Source: Cedecea neteri (lineage in GTDB: Bacteria; Pseudomonadota; Gammaproteobacteria; Enterobacterales; Enterobacteriaceae). From it: DNA of 64,000 nt. Both the position numbers and the translations under genes were made by a program. Of this stretch, positions 24,657-33,422 are shown piece by piece (within the stretch, counting starts at the first letter, position 1; the number at the start of each line of letters is the position of its first letter). The stretch covers positions 4,588,001-4,652,000 of the forward strand of contig NZ_CP009458.1 in assembly GCF_000758305.1 (NCBI RefSeq). Reading direction: 5' to 3'. The notes below the pieces were generated by a model. The model had not been told where the DNA came from and did not search any database. It saw only the letters and a program-made list of their open reading frames with translations.

Positions 24657-25577
24657 TCAGGCCTCTTGACCCTGTTCCGGTGCTGGCGGAACCACAATCG
24701 GTTCACGCGGGGCTTCCGGATTTGGCGCCGGCAGATTCATAAACTTCGCCAGAATGCTCGCCAGTTTCAGGCGCATTTCCGGACGACGAACGATCATGTC
24801 GATAGCGCCTTTTTCGATCAGGAACTCACTGCGCTGGAAGCCCGGCGGTAGTTTCTCACGAACGGTCTGCTCAATAACGCGTGGACCGGCAAAGCCAATC
24901 AGCGCTTTCGGCTCGGCGATGTTCAGGTCACCCAGCATCGCGAAGCTTGCGGAAACGCCGCCCATGGTTGGGTCAGTCAGCACGGAGATGTATGGCAGAC
25001 CGCGTTCCTGCATTTTTGCCAGCGCAGCGCTGGTTTTCGCCATCTGCATCAGCGACATCAGCGCTTCCTGCATACGCGCCCCGCCGGAAGCGGAGAAGCA
25101 GACCATCGGGCAGTTGTCTTCCAGCGCCTGCTCAACGGCACGAACAAAACGCGCGCCAACTACGGAGCCCATTGAACCGCCCATAAAGGCGAACTCGAAG
25201 GCCGCAGCCACAACTGGCATACCGTGCAGGGTGCCTTTCATGACAACCAGCGCGTCTTTCTCGCCGGTCTCTTTCTGTGCGCTAACCAGACGATCTTTGT
25301 ACTTCTTGGAGTCACGGAACTTCAGCAAATCTTTTGGCTCAAGCTCGCTCCCCAATTCCACCATTGTGCCTTCATCTAACAGGCTATGCAGGCGATCGCG
25401 GGCCGACATACGCATGTGGTGATCGCACTTAGGGCAGACGCCAAGATTGCGTTCCAGCTCGGCGCGGTACAGGACCTGGCCGCAGCTGTCGCACTTGGTC
25501 CACACCCCTTCAGGGATGCTCGCCTTGCGGGTGGGAGTAATATTGCTCTTATTGAGAATTCGTTCAATCCAGCTCAT
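24657..25577 (-). CDS. accD: Acetyl-CoA carboxylase carboxyltransferase beta subunit
   Basis: I use the ATG giving MSWIERILNKSNITPTRKAS (306 residues; E. coli has 304); a longer in-frame extension is not supported by the family. The N-terminal zinc ribbon is CDSCGQ...CPKCDHH near residues 28–51, followed by the crotonase-fold carboxyltransferase domain with SASGGARMQEALMSLMQMA and the GPRVIEQTVREKLPPGFQRS segment. With AccA it makes malonyl-CoA. Confidence 0.97.
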   Translation of the reverse strand: MSWIERILNKSNITPTRKASIPEGVWTKCDSCGQVLYRAELERNLGVCPKCDHHMRMSARDRLHSLLDEGTMVELGSELEPKDLLKFRDSKKYKDRLVSAQKETGEKDALVVMKGTLHGMPVVAAAFEFAFMGGSMGSVVGARFVRAVEQALEDNCPMVCFSASGGARMQEALMSLMQMAKTSAALAKMQERGLPYISVLTDPTMGGVSASFAMLGDLNIAEPKALIGFAGPRVIEQTVREKLPPGFQRSEFLIEKGAIDMIVRRPEMRLKLASILAKFMNLPAPNPEAPREPIVVPPAPEQGQEA

Positions 25578-25715
25578 TGATGACCTTTCTGCTTGAACCT
25601 GGTCGATACCAGCTTTTCTGCGGCAGTTTTCCCTGCCCCAGACCATAAATGGTGCTCATTAAAACACAACGGCCCGCGACTTTGGATAAAAAAGTGGTCG
25701 AACCGCTGCCACGTA

Positions 25716-26378
25716 TTATTTTGACTGCCGCGACGCCGCGCGTTTGTGGCGGATAACTTCCACCACGCCAGGCAGTATCGACACCACGATAATTGCCACA
25801 ATCAGCAGCTTCAGGTTTTCCTGTACCACCGGCAGGTTACCGAACAGGTAGCCCGCGTAGGTGAACAGCAAGACCCACAGCAGTGCGCCGACGACGTTAT
25901 AGATCGCAAAATGGCGATAGGACATATGCCCCATCCCGGCGACAAACGGTGCGAAGGTTCGCACAATCGGCACGAAGCGCGCGAGGATAATCGTTTTTCC
26001 GCCGTGACGCTCGTAAAATGCGTGAGTTTTATCGAGATAACTGCGGCGGAAGATTTTGGAATTCGGATTACTGAACAACTTCTCGCCAAACAGCCGTCCG
26101 ATAGTGTAGTTCACCGCATCGCCGATGATGGCGGCAATCACCATCAAAATGACCATGTAATGCACGTTAAGGTCGTTGGTTTCCAGCGACGCCAGCGCAC
26201 CCGCCACAAACAGCAGTGAATCACCCGGTAAGAACGGCGTCACCACCAGCCCGGTTTCGCAGAACAAAATCAGGAACAGAATAGCGTAAACCCAGACGCC
26301 GTATTGTGCCACCAGCTCGGCCAGATGCACGTCGATATGCAAAATGAAGTCGATGATAAAACGGATGAAATCCATCAA
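25716..26378 (-). CDS. dedA: DedA-family inner-membrane protein
   Basis: This 220-residue protein has about five hydrophobic segments and the DedA motif FARFVPIVRTFAPFVAGMG (near residue 135), with ETGLVVTPFLPGDSLLFVAG upstream. The C-terminus is basic (HKRAASRQSK). DedA-family proteins act in lipid (undecaprenyl phosphate) recycling and membrane homeostasis. The flanking order truA-dedA-accD is the usual one. Confidence 0.93.
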   Translation of the reverse strand: MMDFIRFIIDFILHIDVHLAELVAQYGVWVYAILFLILFCETGLVVTPFLPGDSLLFVAGALASLETNDLNVHYMVILMVIAAIIGDAVNYTIGRLFGEKLFSNPNSKIFRRSYLDKTHAFYERHGGKTIILARFVPIVRTFAPFVAGMGHMSYRHFAIYNVVGALLWVLLFTYAGYLFGNLPVVQENLKLLIVAIIVVSILPGVVEVIRHKRAASRQSK

Positions 26379-26400
26379 AGTTTCCTTTCTTAAGCAGCAA

Positions 26401-27216
26401 TCAATCGGCTAAAAAAAGCGGCCCCATCGGCAGACACGGCAGCGCAAAGTGGTCGGGGTAATCCACCGACACCAGGTACAGCCCTTCCGCCTTCGCGGTG
26501 GCAGCGGCCTTAGTGCGGTCCTTCATTGCCAGTAAATCGGCCATCCAGGTTTCTGCCTGGTTGCCACAGCCGACTTCCATCAGGCTGCCGACGATATTAC
26601 GCACCATATGGTGCACAAAAGCGTTGGCCTTAATGTCCACCACGATGTAAGAACCATAGCGGTTCACCGTAATGTGCATCATATTGCGCCATGGGGTGCG
26701 GGACTGGCACTGCACCGCACGGAACGAGGTAAAGTCATTTTCCCCCAGCAGGCTCTGCGCGGCGCGGTGCATTTTATCCGCATCCAGAGGCAGGTGAAAA
26801 TGGGTTACGCCCTGCTGCAAAACGGCCGGACGCAGGCGATGATTATAAATCACGTAGCGATAGCGGCGGGCCGTGGCGCTAAAGCGGGCATGGAACTCAG
26901 ACGGCACATCTTTTACCCAGCGCACGGCGATGTCACCAGGCAAATTCGTATTTACACCCATCGTCCAGGCCGCATCTTTACGCACGGCGCTGGTTTCAAA
27001 ATGCACTACCTGGCCCGTGGCGTGAACGCCCGCATCTGTGCGCCCTGCGCAGAACACGTTAATCGGCTCATTGGCTACCTGAGACAGCGCTTTTTCCAGC
27101 TTTTCCTGCACGCTGCGCACTTCGTTCTGGCGCTGCCAGCCGTAATATTTACTGCCGTCGTACTCAATGCCGAGCGCGATTTTATGAAGCGGAATTTCGC
27201 TTAGCACTTCGGACAT
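26401..27216 (-). CDS. truA: tRNA pseudouridine(38-40) synthase
   Basis: This 271-residue protein has the catalytic Asp in AGRTDAGVHATGQVVHFE (near residue 61), plus IALGIEYDGSKYYGWQRQ and VHHMVRNIVGSLMEVG. It modifies uridines 38–40 in tRNA anticodon arms. The start overlaps the usg stop as TGATG, so translation is coupled, as in other enterobacteria. Confidence 0.96.
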   Translation of the reverse strand: MSEVLSEIPLHKIALGIEYDGSKYYGWQRQNEVRSVQEKLEKALSQVANEPINVFCAGRTDAGVHATGQVVHFETSAVRKDAAWTMGVNTNLPGDIAVRWVKDVPSEFHARFSATARRYRYVIYNHRLRPAVLQQGVTHFHLPLDADKMHRAAQSLLGENDFTSFRAVQCQSRTPWRNMMHITVNRYGSYIVVDIKANAFVHHMVRNIVGSLMEVGCGNQAETWMADLLAMKDRTKAAATAKAEGLYLVSVDYPDHFALPCLPMGPLFLAD

Positions 27217-28229
27217 CAGTACATATACTCCTGCACCAGTTTCTCAGCGGTTTTGATCGCCATCAGCGCGCCGCCAAAGCGAACGTTATCGGCGACCGAC
27301 CAGAACTGGATTTGCTCCGGCATGCCATAATCGTTGTGCACGCAACCAATAGAAAGATGGCCACTGCCGGATGCATCCGCCACCTGAGTCGGGAATTCGC
27401 CCTCTTCAGACAGCTCAATATCTTCTGCCTGAGCAAACGCATCGCGGGCTTCTTCTGCCGCCAGCGGGCGCAGCGCTTCAAAGTTGACGATTTGCGCATG
27501 GCCGTAGAACACCGGTGACTGCACAAGGCTGGCGGAGATCATCAAGCCGTCGTCCTGCAGCACTTTACGCACTTCATTCACCAGGCGACGCTCTTCCCGC
27601 ACGCTGCCTTCGGCGTCCGGCACCAGCGGCAACATGTTGAACGCCAGCTGGCGGCCAAACAGATCTTCTTCATCAATAGGAATGCCGTTCAGCAAACGGG
27701 CGCTTTGCCCGGCCAGCGCATCGACGGCCACTTTACCGCGCGCAGAAGCAGACAGCAGGCTGGTTACCTGAATACGCGACAGGCCGCCCTGCTCAATCAG
27801 CGGTTTCAACGCGCTCAGCAGCTGGCTGGTCAGGCTGTCCGCCACGGCAACCAGATTACGGTTGCGGTAATCGCTCAGCACGAACGGGTTCACATCCGGC
27901 ACAACCAGCGGCACGTCCGGCTCGAGCGAGAAAAGACCGCTGGAGTCAATAACCAGGCAGCCCGCATTGGTCGCTTCTTCAACATAGCGAGCGGAGGCTT
28001 CAACGCCCGCGACGAAGAACGCCAGTTGAGCCTGAGTCCAGTCAAACTCTGCCGCGTCCTGCACCATGACGGTTTTGCCTTCATAACGCAGATTTTCACC
28101 GGCGCTCTCGCCGCGCGCCAGGGCATACAATTCACCAACCGGGAACTGACGTTCAGCAAGCAGTTCAAGCAAAGCTGAGCCTACGGCACCGGTGGCGCCT
28201 AAAACGGCAATATTCCAGCCTTCGGACAT
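27216..28229 (-). CDS. usg: USG-1 protein, semialdehyde dehydrogenase family
   Basis: This 337-residue protein begins with the Rossmann segment NIAVLGATGAVGSALLELLA and resembles aspartate-semialdehyde dehydrogenase (Asd). The region matching the Asd catalytic motif reads VADSLTSQLLSALKPL, with Ser-Leu-Thr where Asd has its catalytic Cys, so Asd activity is doubtful. The function is unknown. It lies between pdxB and truA, 68 bases after pdxB. Confidence 0.92.
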   Translation of the reverse strand: MSEGWNIAVLGATGAVGSALLELLAERQFPVGELYALARGESAGENLRYEGKTVMVQDAAEFDWTQAQLAFFVAGVEASARYVEEATNAGCLVIDSSGLFSLEPDVPLVVPDVNPFVLSDYRNRNLVAVADSLTSQLLSALKPLIEQGGLSRIQVTSLLSASARGKVAVDALAGQSARLLNGIPIDEEDLFGRQLAFNMLPLVPDAEGSVREERRLVNEVRKVLQDDGLMISASLVQSPVFYGHAQIVNFEALRPLAAEEARDAFAQAEDIELSEEGEFPTQVADASGSGHLSIGCVHNDYGMPEQIQFWSVADNVRFGGALMAIKTAEKLVQEYMY

Positions 28230-28297
28230 GTTGGTTTACTCCAGAAAATAGAACAGATGCTCCCCAGGACATCGCCCAGGGAGCCAGAAGATATTGC

Positions 28298-29434
28298 TTA
28301 GCGAAGCGGGTGATGTGCCGCGCTAAAGCCAAGTTTTTGCAGCATGCTTGCCGCGTCAGCATCATCACACTGCACGTACAGCGATGACCACTCGCGGCGC
28401 TCCAGATAGTTTTTACGCAGCTTGTCGAATTCGCCAGGCTGACCGGCTACCTTCCGCAGCGGCGCGTCATCGCGGCGCACATCATACACCAGATGCACCA
28501 GTCTTTTGAGCGTGGGCTGATCGAGCGGGCCTGCCAGCGTAATGCGGCCAAACTCCGACGCGGGCAGCAGTGAATCCAGCGCCACTTTCTGAGACTGGCC
28601 GATAAAATCACTAAAGGCTTCAAAGACCTGCGTGGTACCACGAGCCTTACCTTCAAGCGTGTAGCCCGCAATGTGCGCCGTGCCAATATCTACCTTGTCG
28701 AGCAACTCGACGTTGAGATCCGGCTCCGGCTCCCAGACGTCCAGCACAACGCTGAGATTCTGCCCTGCTTTTAAGCATTTCAGCAACGCGTTGTTGTCCA
28801 CCACCGGGCCACGACAGGCATTAATCAGAATAGCGCCAGGCTTCAGGCGGCTAATCAGCGTCTCGTCCGCCAGATGCAGCGTTTTGTACTCGCCGGATTT
28901 AAACAGCGGCGTATGGAAAGTGATGACGTCTGCTTCCTGCACCAGCGTTTCCAGCGAAACGAAATCACCTTCATCACCGCGATCGGCGCGCGGCGGATCG
29001 CACAGTAAGGTGCGCACGCCCCAGGCTTCCAGTCGCGCCTGAAGACGGGAACCCACGTTACCGACGCCGACGATGCCGACTGTCCTGTCTTTCAGCTCAA
29101 AACCATCTCGTTCGGCCAGCATCAATAAGGAGGAGAACACATACTCAACCACGGCAATCGCGTTGCATCCTGGAGCGGCAGAGAAAGCGACTCCTGCGCT
29201 TTGCAAATACGCTTCATCAACGTGATCGGTTCCGGCCGTAGCCGTCCCGACAAATTTGATCCCTTTACCGTCCAGCAGTTCGGCATTCACTTTAGTGACC
29301 GAACGAACCATCAACGCGTCAGCATCCGTTAACGCATCCACCGGAATCGGACGCCCCGGCACGGCAGTCACCTCGCCCAGGCGGCTGAAAAGTTCGCGGG
29401 CGTAGGGCATATTTTCATCAACGAGGATTTTCAC
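28298..29434 (-). CDS. pdxB: Erythronate-4-phosphate dehydrogenase
   Basis: This 378-residue D-2-hydroxyacid dehydrogenase has the NAD-binding TVGIVGVGNVGSRLQARLEA, the Arg in NACRGPVVDNNAL, and the catalytic His region IGTAHIAGYTLEGKARG. The C-terminal PdxB dimerisation domain follows. It oxidises 4-phosphoerythronate in pyridoxal phosphate synthesis. It is divergent from flk. Confidence 0.96.
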   Translation of the reverse strand: MKILVDENMPYARELFSRLGEVTAVPGRPIPVDALTDADALMVRSVTKVNAELLDGKGIKFVGTATAGTDHVDEAYLQSAGVAFSAAPGCNAIAVVEYVFSSLLMLAERDGFELKDRTVGIVGVGNVGSRLQARLEAWGVRTLLCDPPRADRGDEGDFVSLETLVQEADVITFHTPLFKSGEYKTLHLADETLISRLKPGAILINACRGPVVDNNALLKCLKAGQNLSVVLDVWEPEPDLNVELLDKVDIGTAHIAGYTLEGKARGTTQVFEAFSDFIGQSQKVALDSLLPASEFGRITLAGPLDQPTLKRLVHLVYDVRRDDAPLRKVAGQPGEFDKLRKNYLERREWSSLYVQCDDADAASMLQKLGFSAAHHPLR

Positions 29435-29548
29435 CTGAGTACCTGTCTGTTAATCGTCGAGATAAGGCCGGATAGTGTGCCATAATCTGACGTCCGGGCA
29501 TAACGAACTACTTGCGAATGTTTTGTCGCACTTAAGGATCATTTAATA

Positions 29549-30553
29549 ATGCAACCCATTCAGGGCGCCACGCCGCGTCCTCCGGGGGAACCTCCCTCCG
29601 CCCCTTCCGCTGCCGGCGAACAGCCGCTTTCCACCCAGCAACGTACCGTGCTGGAGCGTTTGATCACCCGGATCATTGCACTTAGTCAGCAGCAGAGCGC
29701 TGAAGTGTGGGCGGGCCTTAAGCACGATCTGGGCCTCAAAAGCGAGACACCGCTGCTGTCCCGGCATTTTCCTGCCGCTGAGCAAAACCTGAATCAGCGC
29801 CTGACCAACGCGCAAACCACGCTGGCAACGCGTCAGATCATTCAGCAACTGAGCGATTTGCTGCCTCAGGGCAATAACCGCCAGGCGGTGAGCGACTTTA
29901 TCCGCCAGCAGTTTGGCCAGACGGCGCTGAGCCAGCTCACGCCGGACCAGCTCAAAACAGTGCTGACGCTGCTGCAAAACAACCAGCTAGCTATTCCTCA
30001 GCCGCAGCAGCGCCCGGCCACCGACCGCCCGCTCCTGCCCGCCGAGCACAACAGCCTGAACCAGCTTGTCACCAAACTAGCCGCAGCAACGGGCGAGTCC
30101 GGCAAGCAAATCTGGCAGTCAATGCTGGAACTTTCCGGCGTGAAAACCGGCGAACTCATTCCGGCTAAGCATTTTGCTTTGCTGACAACCTGGCTCCAGG
30201 CCAGGCAAACGCTTAGCCAGCAGTCCACCCCTACTTTGCACAGCGTACAGGCTGCACTGAAGCAGCCGCTTGAGCCGCAGGAGTGGAAAGAGATAGTGGA
30301 TTACAGCCAGCAGCGCTTCCAGGCCACACCGCAAACGGTACTGACGACCGCGCAGGTGCAGGACATTCTCAATCAGGTGTTTTTAAAACGTGCCGAGCGT
30401 CAGCCAGCCACGATTGAAGTGCGTGATATTCAGCCAATCTACAACCCGATGTTTAGCGCAATTATCGAGCCGATTAAGGCGCTAAGCGCGAGACCGGGCC
30501 TGGCGTTAATTGCGCTGGTCGTGGTGATGATTTTGCTCTGGCTGGTGATCTAA
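29549..30553 (+). CDS. flk: Flagellar regulator Flk
   Basis: This 334-residue, Gln-rich, mostly helical protein has a single C-terminal hydrophobic anchor (GLALIALVVVMILLWLVI, the last 18 or so residues). It matches Flk, which senses flagellar P- and L-ring assembly and blocks premature FlgM export. The N-terminus is proline-rich (GATPRPPGEPPSAPSAAGEQ). No other flagellar genes are in the window, which is normal for flk. Confidence 0.92.
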   Translation: MQPIQGATPRPPGEPPSAPSAAGEQPLSTQQRTVLERLITRIIALSQQQSAEVWAGLKHDLGLKSETPLLSRHFPAAEQNLNQRLTNAQTTLATRQIIQQLSDLLPQGNNRQAVSDFIRQQFGQTALSQLTPDQLKTVLTLLQNNQLAIPQPQQRPATDRPLLPAEHNSLNQLVTKLAAATGESGKQIWQSMLELSGVKTGELIPAKHFALLTTWLQARQTLSQQSTPTLHSVQAALKQPLEPQEWKEIVDYSQQRFQATPQTVLTTAQVQDILNQVFLKRAERQPATIEVRDIQPIYNPMFSAIIEPIKALSARPGLALIALVVVMILLWLVI

Positions 30554-30595
30554 AGGCGAGGGAGAAAACAAAAGCCATGGGAAACATTGTTTATT

Positions 30596-30630
30596 CCCTC
30601 TCCCTTCCTGGGAGAGGGTTAGGGTGAGGG
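30596..30630. repeat. REP-like element between flk and yfcJ
   Basis: CCCTCTCCCTTCCTGGGAGA followed by GGGTTAGGGTGAGGG is one full unit between the converging flk and yfcJ stop codons. Confidence 0.8.
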
Positions 30631-30639
30631 TACTGAAAG

Positions 30640-31821
30640 CTACTTCCTGAACGCCACCAGCGTCACGGCAATCCCCAGAACCGCAGAAATTGCTCCGGCC
30701 ATAAATACCGACGAATAGCCCATAGACGTTGCCAGAATTCCGGCCAGCGGCCCGGTGACACCGTATGAAATATCCTGGAAAGCGGCATAGCCGCCCAGCG
30801 CCGTGCCGCGTACCTGAGGCGGAACACGCTTAACCACTTCAACGCCAAGCGCGGGGAATATAAGCGAACAGCCACAGCCGGTCAGCGCCGCACCCAGCAG
30901 CGCGGTCCAGGCTCCAGGCGCGTGCCAGAGCAGCAGCAAGCCCACGGTTTCAACCGCAAGGGAAAACAGCGCCACGCGCACGCCGCCGTAGCGATCGGGC
31001 ATCCAGCCAAACAACACACGCACCAGCACAAAAGCGCCGCCGAAAGCCGTCAATGTGAAGCCTGCATGGGCCCAGCCGTTTGCGGCAAAATAGAGTGAAA
31101 CAAAGGTACCAATCACCGCAAAACCGACGCCCTGCAGCGCGAGACCCAGCCCAGGCTGCCAGATAAGCCCGATCACGGTCAGTAACGAAGGCCGCTCGCC
31201 TTTATGGGCAGGAACAGGTTTCACGGTGCCGTTAAACAGCAGCCCAATCAGCGGCAAAGCAATGGTTGTCACGCCCAGAGCCACAAATCCCCACTGGCTG
31301 TTAAGCATCAGACCCAGCGGTGCACCGGCAGCCAGCGCGCCGTAAATCGCCATCCCGTTCCAGGACATCACCTTGCCCGAACGCCCCGGGCCAACCAGCC
31401 CTAACCCCCAGGTCAGGTTACCTGTCAGCAGCTGGCTTTCACCAAAGCCAAGAATCAGCCGCCCAACGATCAGTAAGCCAAATTTCACCGCCGGGTCCAC
31501 CGGCAATAGCGCGGCGAGCAGGTAGGCAGCGCCCGCAAGTCCGCAGGCAAACATCCCTTGCAGGACGGAGCGTTTAGCCCCCATCTGGTCAGCGAGTCGC
31601 CCCGCGTAACCTCGGGTTAATACGGTGGCGAGAAACTGAATGCCCACCGCCACGCCAACCATCATGTTGCCGTAGCCCAGCTGCTGGTGAACAAAAAGCG
31701 GAATAACGGGCAACGGCAGGCCAACCGTCATATAGGTCAGAAAGACCGCAAAGGTAATTCTGAAAAGCGATGTATTTGCCGATTTCGACGTTTTAAGAGT
31801 GGAATCAGGTACTGCAGACAT
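30640..31821 (-). CDS. yfcJ: MFS transporter YfcJ
   Basis: This 393-residue protein has about twelve hydrophobic segments and matches the YfcJ/YhhS family of major facilitator transporters: FAVFLTYMTVGLPLPVIPLF, the loop motif GRLADQMGAKRS, and LGFGESQLLTGNLTWG. The substrate is unknown. It lies between flk and fabB in the usual order. A Fur-like sequence is about 100 bases upstream of its start. Confidence 0.9.
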   Translation of the reverse strand: MSAVPDSTLKTSKSANTSLFRITFAVFLTYMTVGLPLPVIPLFVHQQLGYGNMMVGVAVGIQFLATVLTRGYAGRLADQMGAKRSVLQGMFACGLAGAAYLLAALLPVDPAVKFGLLIVGRLILGFGESQLLTGNLTWGLGLVGPGRSGKVMSWNGMAIYGALAAGAPLGLMLNSQWGFVALGVTTIALPLIGLLFNGTVKPVPAHKGERPSLLTVIGLIWQPGLGLALQGVGFAVIGTFVSLYFAANGWAHAGFTLTAFGGAFVLVRVLFGWMPDRYGGVRVALFSLAVETVGLLLLWHAPGAWTALLGAALTGCGCSLIFPALGVEVVKRVPPQVRGTALGGYAAFQDISYGVTGPLAGILATSMGYSSVFMAGAISAVLGIAVTLVAFRK

Positions 31822-31923
31822 ACTGCTTACTCCATAAATTCAGAGCAAGGCGCAAGTTAACCCGCGCCCTTGCCTCTGAGTGTTCAGATGACAGGGTGCG
31901 TTGGTTAACGTTAAACGCTTACG

Positions 31924-31943
31924 CATTATCAATAATGATAATG
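31924..31943. promoter_or_regulatory. Possible Fur box upstream of yfcJ
   Basis: CATTATCAATAATGATAATG contains the hexamers ATTATC, AATAAT and GATAAT in the array expected for Fur. It could serve yfcJ. AT-rich sequence of this kind occurs by chance, so the call is tentative. Confidence 0.4.
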
Positions 31944-31997
31944 GAGGGGAATGCATAGTGCCTTCCGGTTAATCGGCTGTCAATGCTGAACAATGGG

Positions 31998-32029
31998 CAA
32001 AAAAATGGGGCACCCGCAGGCACCCCATT
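31998..32029 (-). terminator. Terminator downstream of fabB
   Basis: On the minus strand AATGGGGTGCC folds with GGGTGCCCCATT and is followed by a run of T residues. It lies just past the fabB stop codon. Confidence 0.8.
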
Positions 32030-32046
32030 CTGAATCATTGTGGTAA

Positions 32047-33264
32047 TTAAGCGTTAAGCTTACGCATCACCAGCGTGGCGTTAGTGCCGCCGAAGCCGAA
32101 GCTGTTGGACATCACGGTGGTCAGCGTTGCATCGGTCGCTTTAGTGACGATGTTCAGGCCTGCGGCCTGCTCGTCCAGCTCTTCCACGTTGATGCTTGGC
32201 GCGATGAAACCGTGCTCCAGCATCAGCAGAGAATAGATGGCTTCCTGTACGCCCGCGGCACCCAGAGAGTGGCCGGTCATAGCTTTGGTCGCGGAAATCG
32301 CCGGGCTGTGGTCAGCGAACACTTCACGAATCGCACCCAGCTCTTTCACGTCGCCTACCGGAGTAGAAGTACCGTGGGAGTTCAGGTAGTCGATTGGGGT
32401 ATCAACGCCGTGCATCGCCATCTTCATGCAGCGCACCGCGCCTTCGCCGGATGGGGCAACCATGTCTGCGCCGTCTGACGTTGCGCCGTAGCCAACGATT
32501 TCAGCGTAGATGTGTGCGCCACGAGCCAGAGCGTGCTCCAGTTCTTCAACGACAACCATACCGCCGCCGCCTGCGATGACGAAGCCGTCGCGGTGCGCGT
32601 CATAGGTACGGGAAGCTTTTTCTGGGGTTTCGTTGTACTTGGTGGACAGCGCGCCCATCGCATCGAACTCACACGCCATTTCCCAGCCCAGCTCTTCGCC
32701 GCCGCCGGCAAAGACGATGTCTTGTTTACCGAGCTGAATCTGCTCTACCGCGTTACCGATACAGTGGGCGGAAGTCGCACAGGCGGAGCTGATGGAGTAG
32801 TTCACACCGTGAATTTTGAATGGTGTTGCCAGGCAAGCAGAAACTGCGGAACCCATGGCTTTGGTCACCACGTAAGGACCCACGGCTTTCAGACCGCGTG
32901 GGCTACGCATAGCGTCAGCACCAAAGACCTGTGCTTTAGAAGAGCCGCCGGAACCGGCAATCAGACCAACGCGCGGGTTGTTCTGATAAACCTCTTCGCT
33001 CAGGCCAGCATCCGCAATCGCTTCACGCATAGAAAGATAGGCATAGATAGAGGCATCGTTCATGAAACGAACCACTTTACGGTCAATCAAACCGGTGGTA
33101 TCCAGCTTGACGTTACCCCAGATGTGGCTACGCATTCCCGCGTCTTTAAACTCTTCCGAGAAAGTGATCCCTGAGCGTCCTTCTCGCAGAGATGCCAGGA
33201 CTTCCTGCTGGTTATTACCAATGCTGGAAACAATGCCCAGGCCAGTAATCACTGCACGTTTCAT
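32047..33264 (-). CDS. fabB: 3-oxoacyl-ACP synthase I
   Basis: This 405-residue beta-ketoacyl-ACP synthase has the active-site Cys in SISSACATSAHCIGNAVEQI (near residue 163), the first catalytic His in NSHGTSTPVGDVKELG and the second in SATKAMTGHSLGAAGVQEA. It elongates unsaturated acyl chains. It is divergent from mnmC across a short region with FabR- and FadR-like sites. Confidence 0.98.
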   Translation of the reverse strand: MKRAVITGLGIVSSIGNNQQEVLASLREGRSGITFSEEFKDAGMRSHIWGNVKLDTTGLIDRKVVRFMNDASIYAYLSMREAIADAGLSEEVYQNNPRVGLIAGSGGSSKAQVFGADAMRSPRGLKAVGPYVVTKAMGSAVSACLATPFKIHGVNYSISSACATSAHCIGNAVEQIQLGKQDIVFAGGGEELGWEMACEFDAMGALSTKYNETPEKASRTYDAHRDGFVIAGGGGMVVVEELEHALARGAHIYAEIVGYGATSDGADMVAPSGEGAVRCMKMAMHGVDTPIDYLNSHGTSTPVGDVKELGAIREVFADHSPAISATKAMTGHSLGAAGVQEAIYSLLMLEHGFIAPSINVEELDEQAAGLNIVTKATDATLTTVMSNSFGFGGTNATLVMRKLNA

Positions 33265-33311
33265 TCAAATACCTCGTTCACTGCACTATGTAGGATTTCG
33301 TGTCGCACAAT

Positions 33312-33329
33312 AGCGTACAGTTGTAAGCC
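33312..33329. promoter_or_regulatory. FabR-type operator of fabB
   Basis: AGCGTACAGTTGTAAGCC matches the FabR consensus AGCGTACA-N2-TGT known for fabA and fabB. It lies 48 bases upstream of the fabB start codon. Confidence 0.75.
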
Positions 33330-33332
33330 GAA

Positions 33333-33345
33333 CAAGTCCGATCAG
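33333..33345 (-). promoter_or_regulatory. FadR-like activator site of fabB
   Basis: On the minus strand CTGATCGGACTTG resembles the FadR core TGGTCNGACC. Its place just upstream of the FabR site is the arrangement known for E. coli fabB, where FadR activates. Confidence 0.6.
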
Positions 33346-33422
33346 CCAAATTGTGCGGAAATTTGCGCCGCTCCGCTCGCACCGTTATGATCGAGCCACT
33401 GCCTGTCAGACGAGCAACTTAC

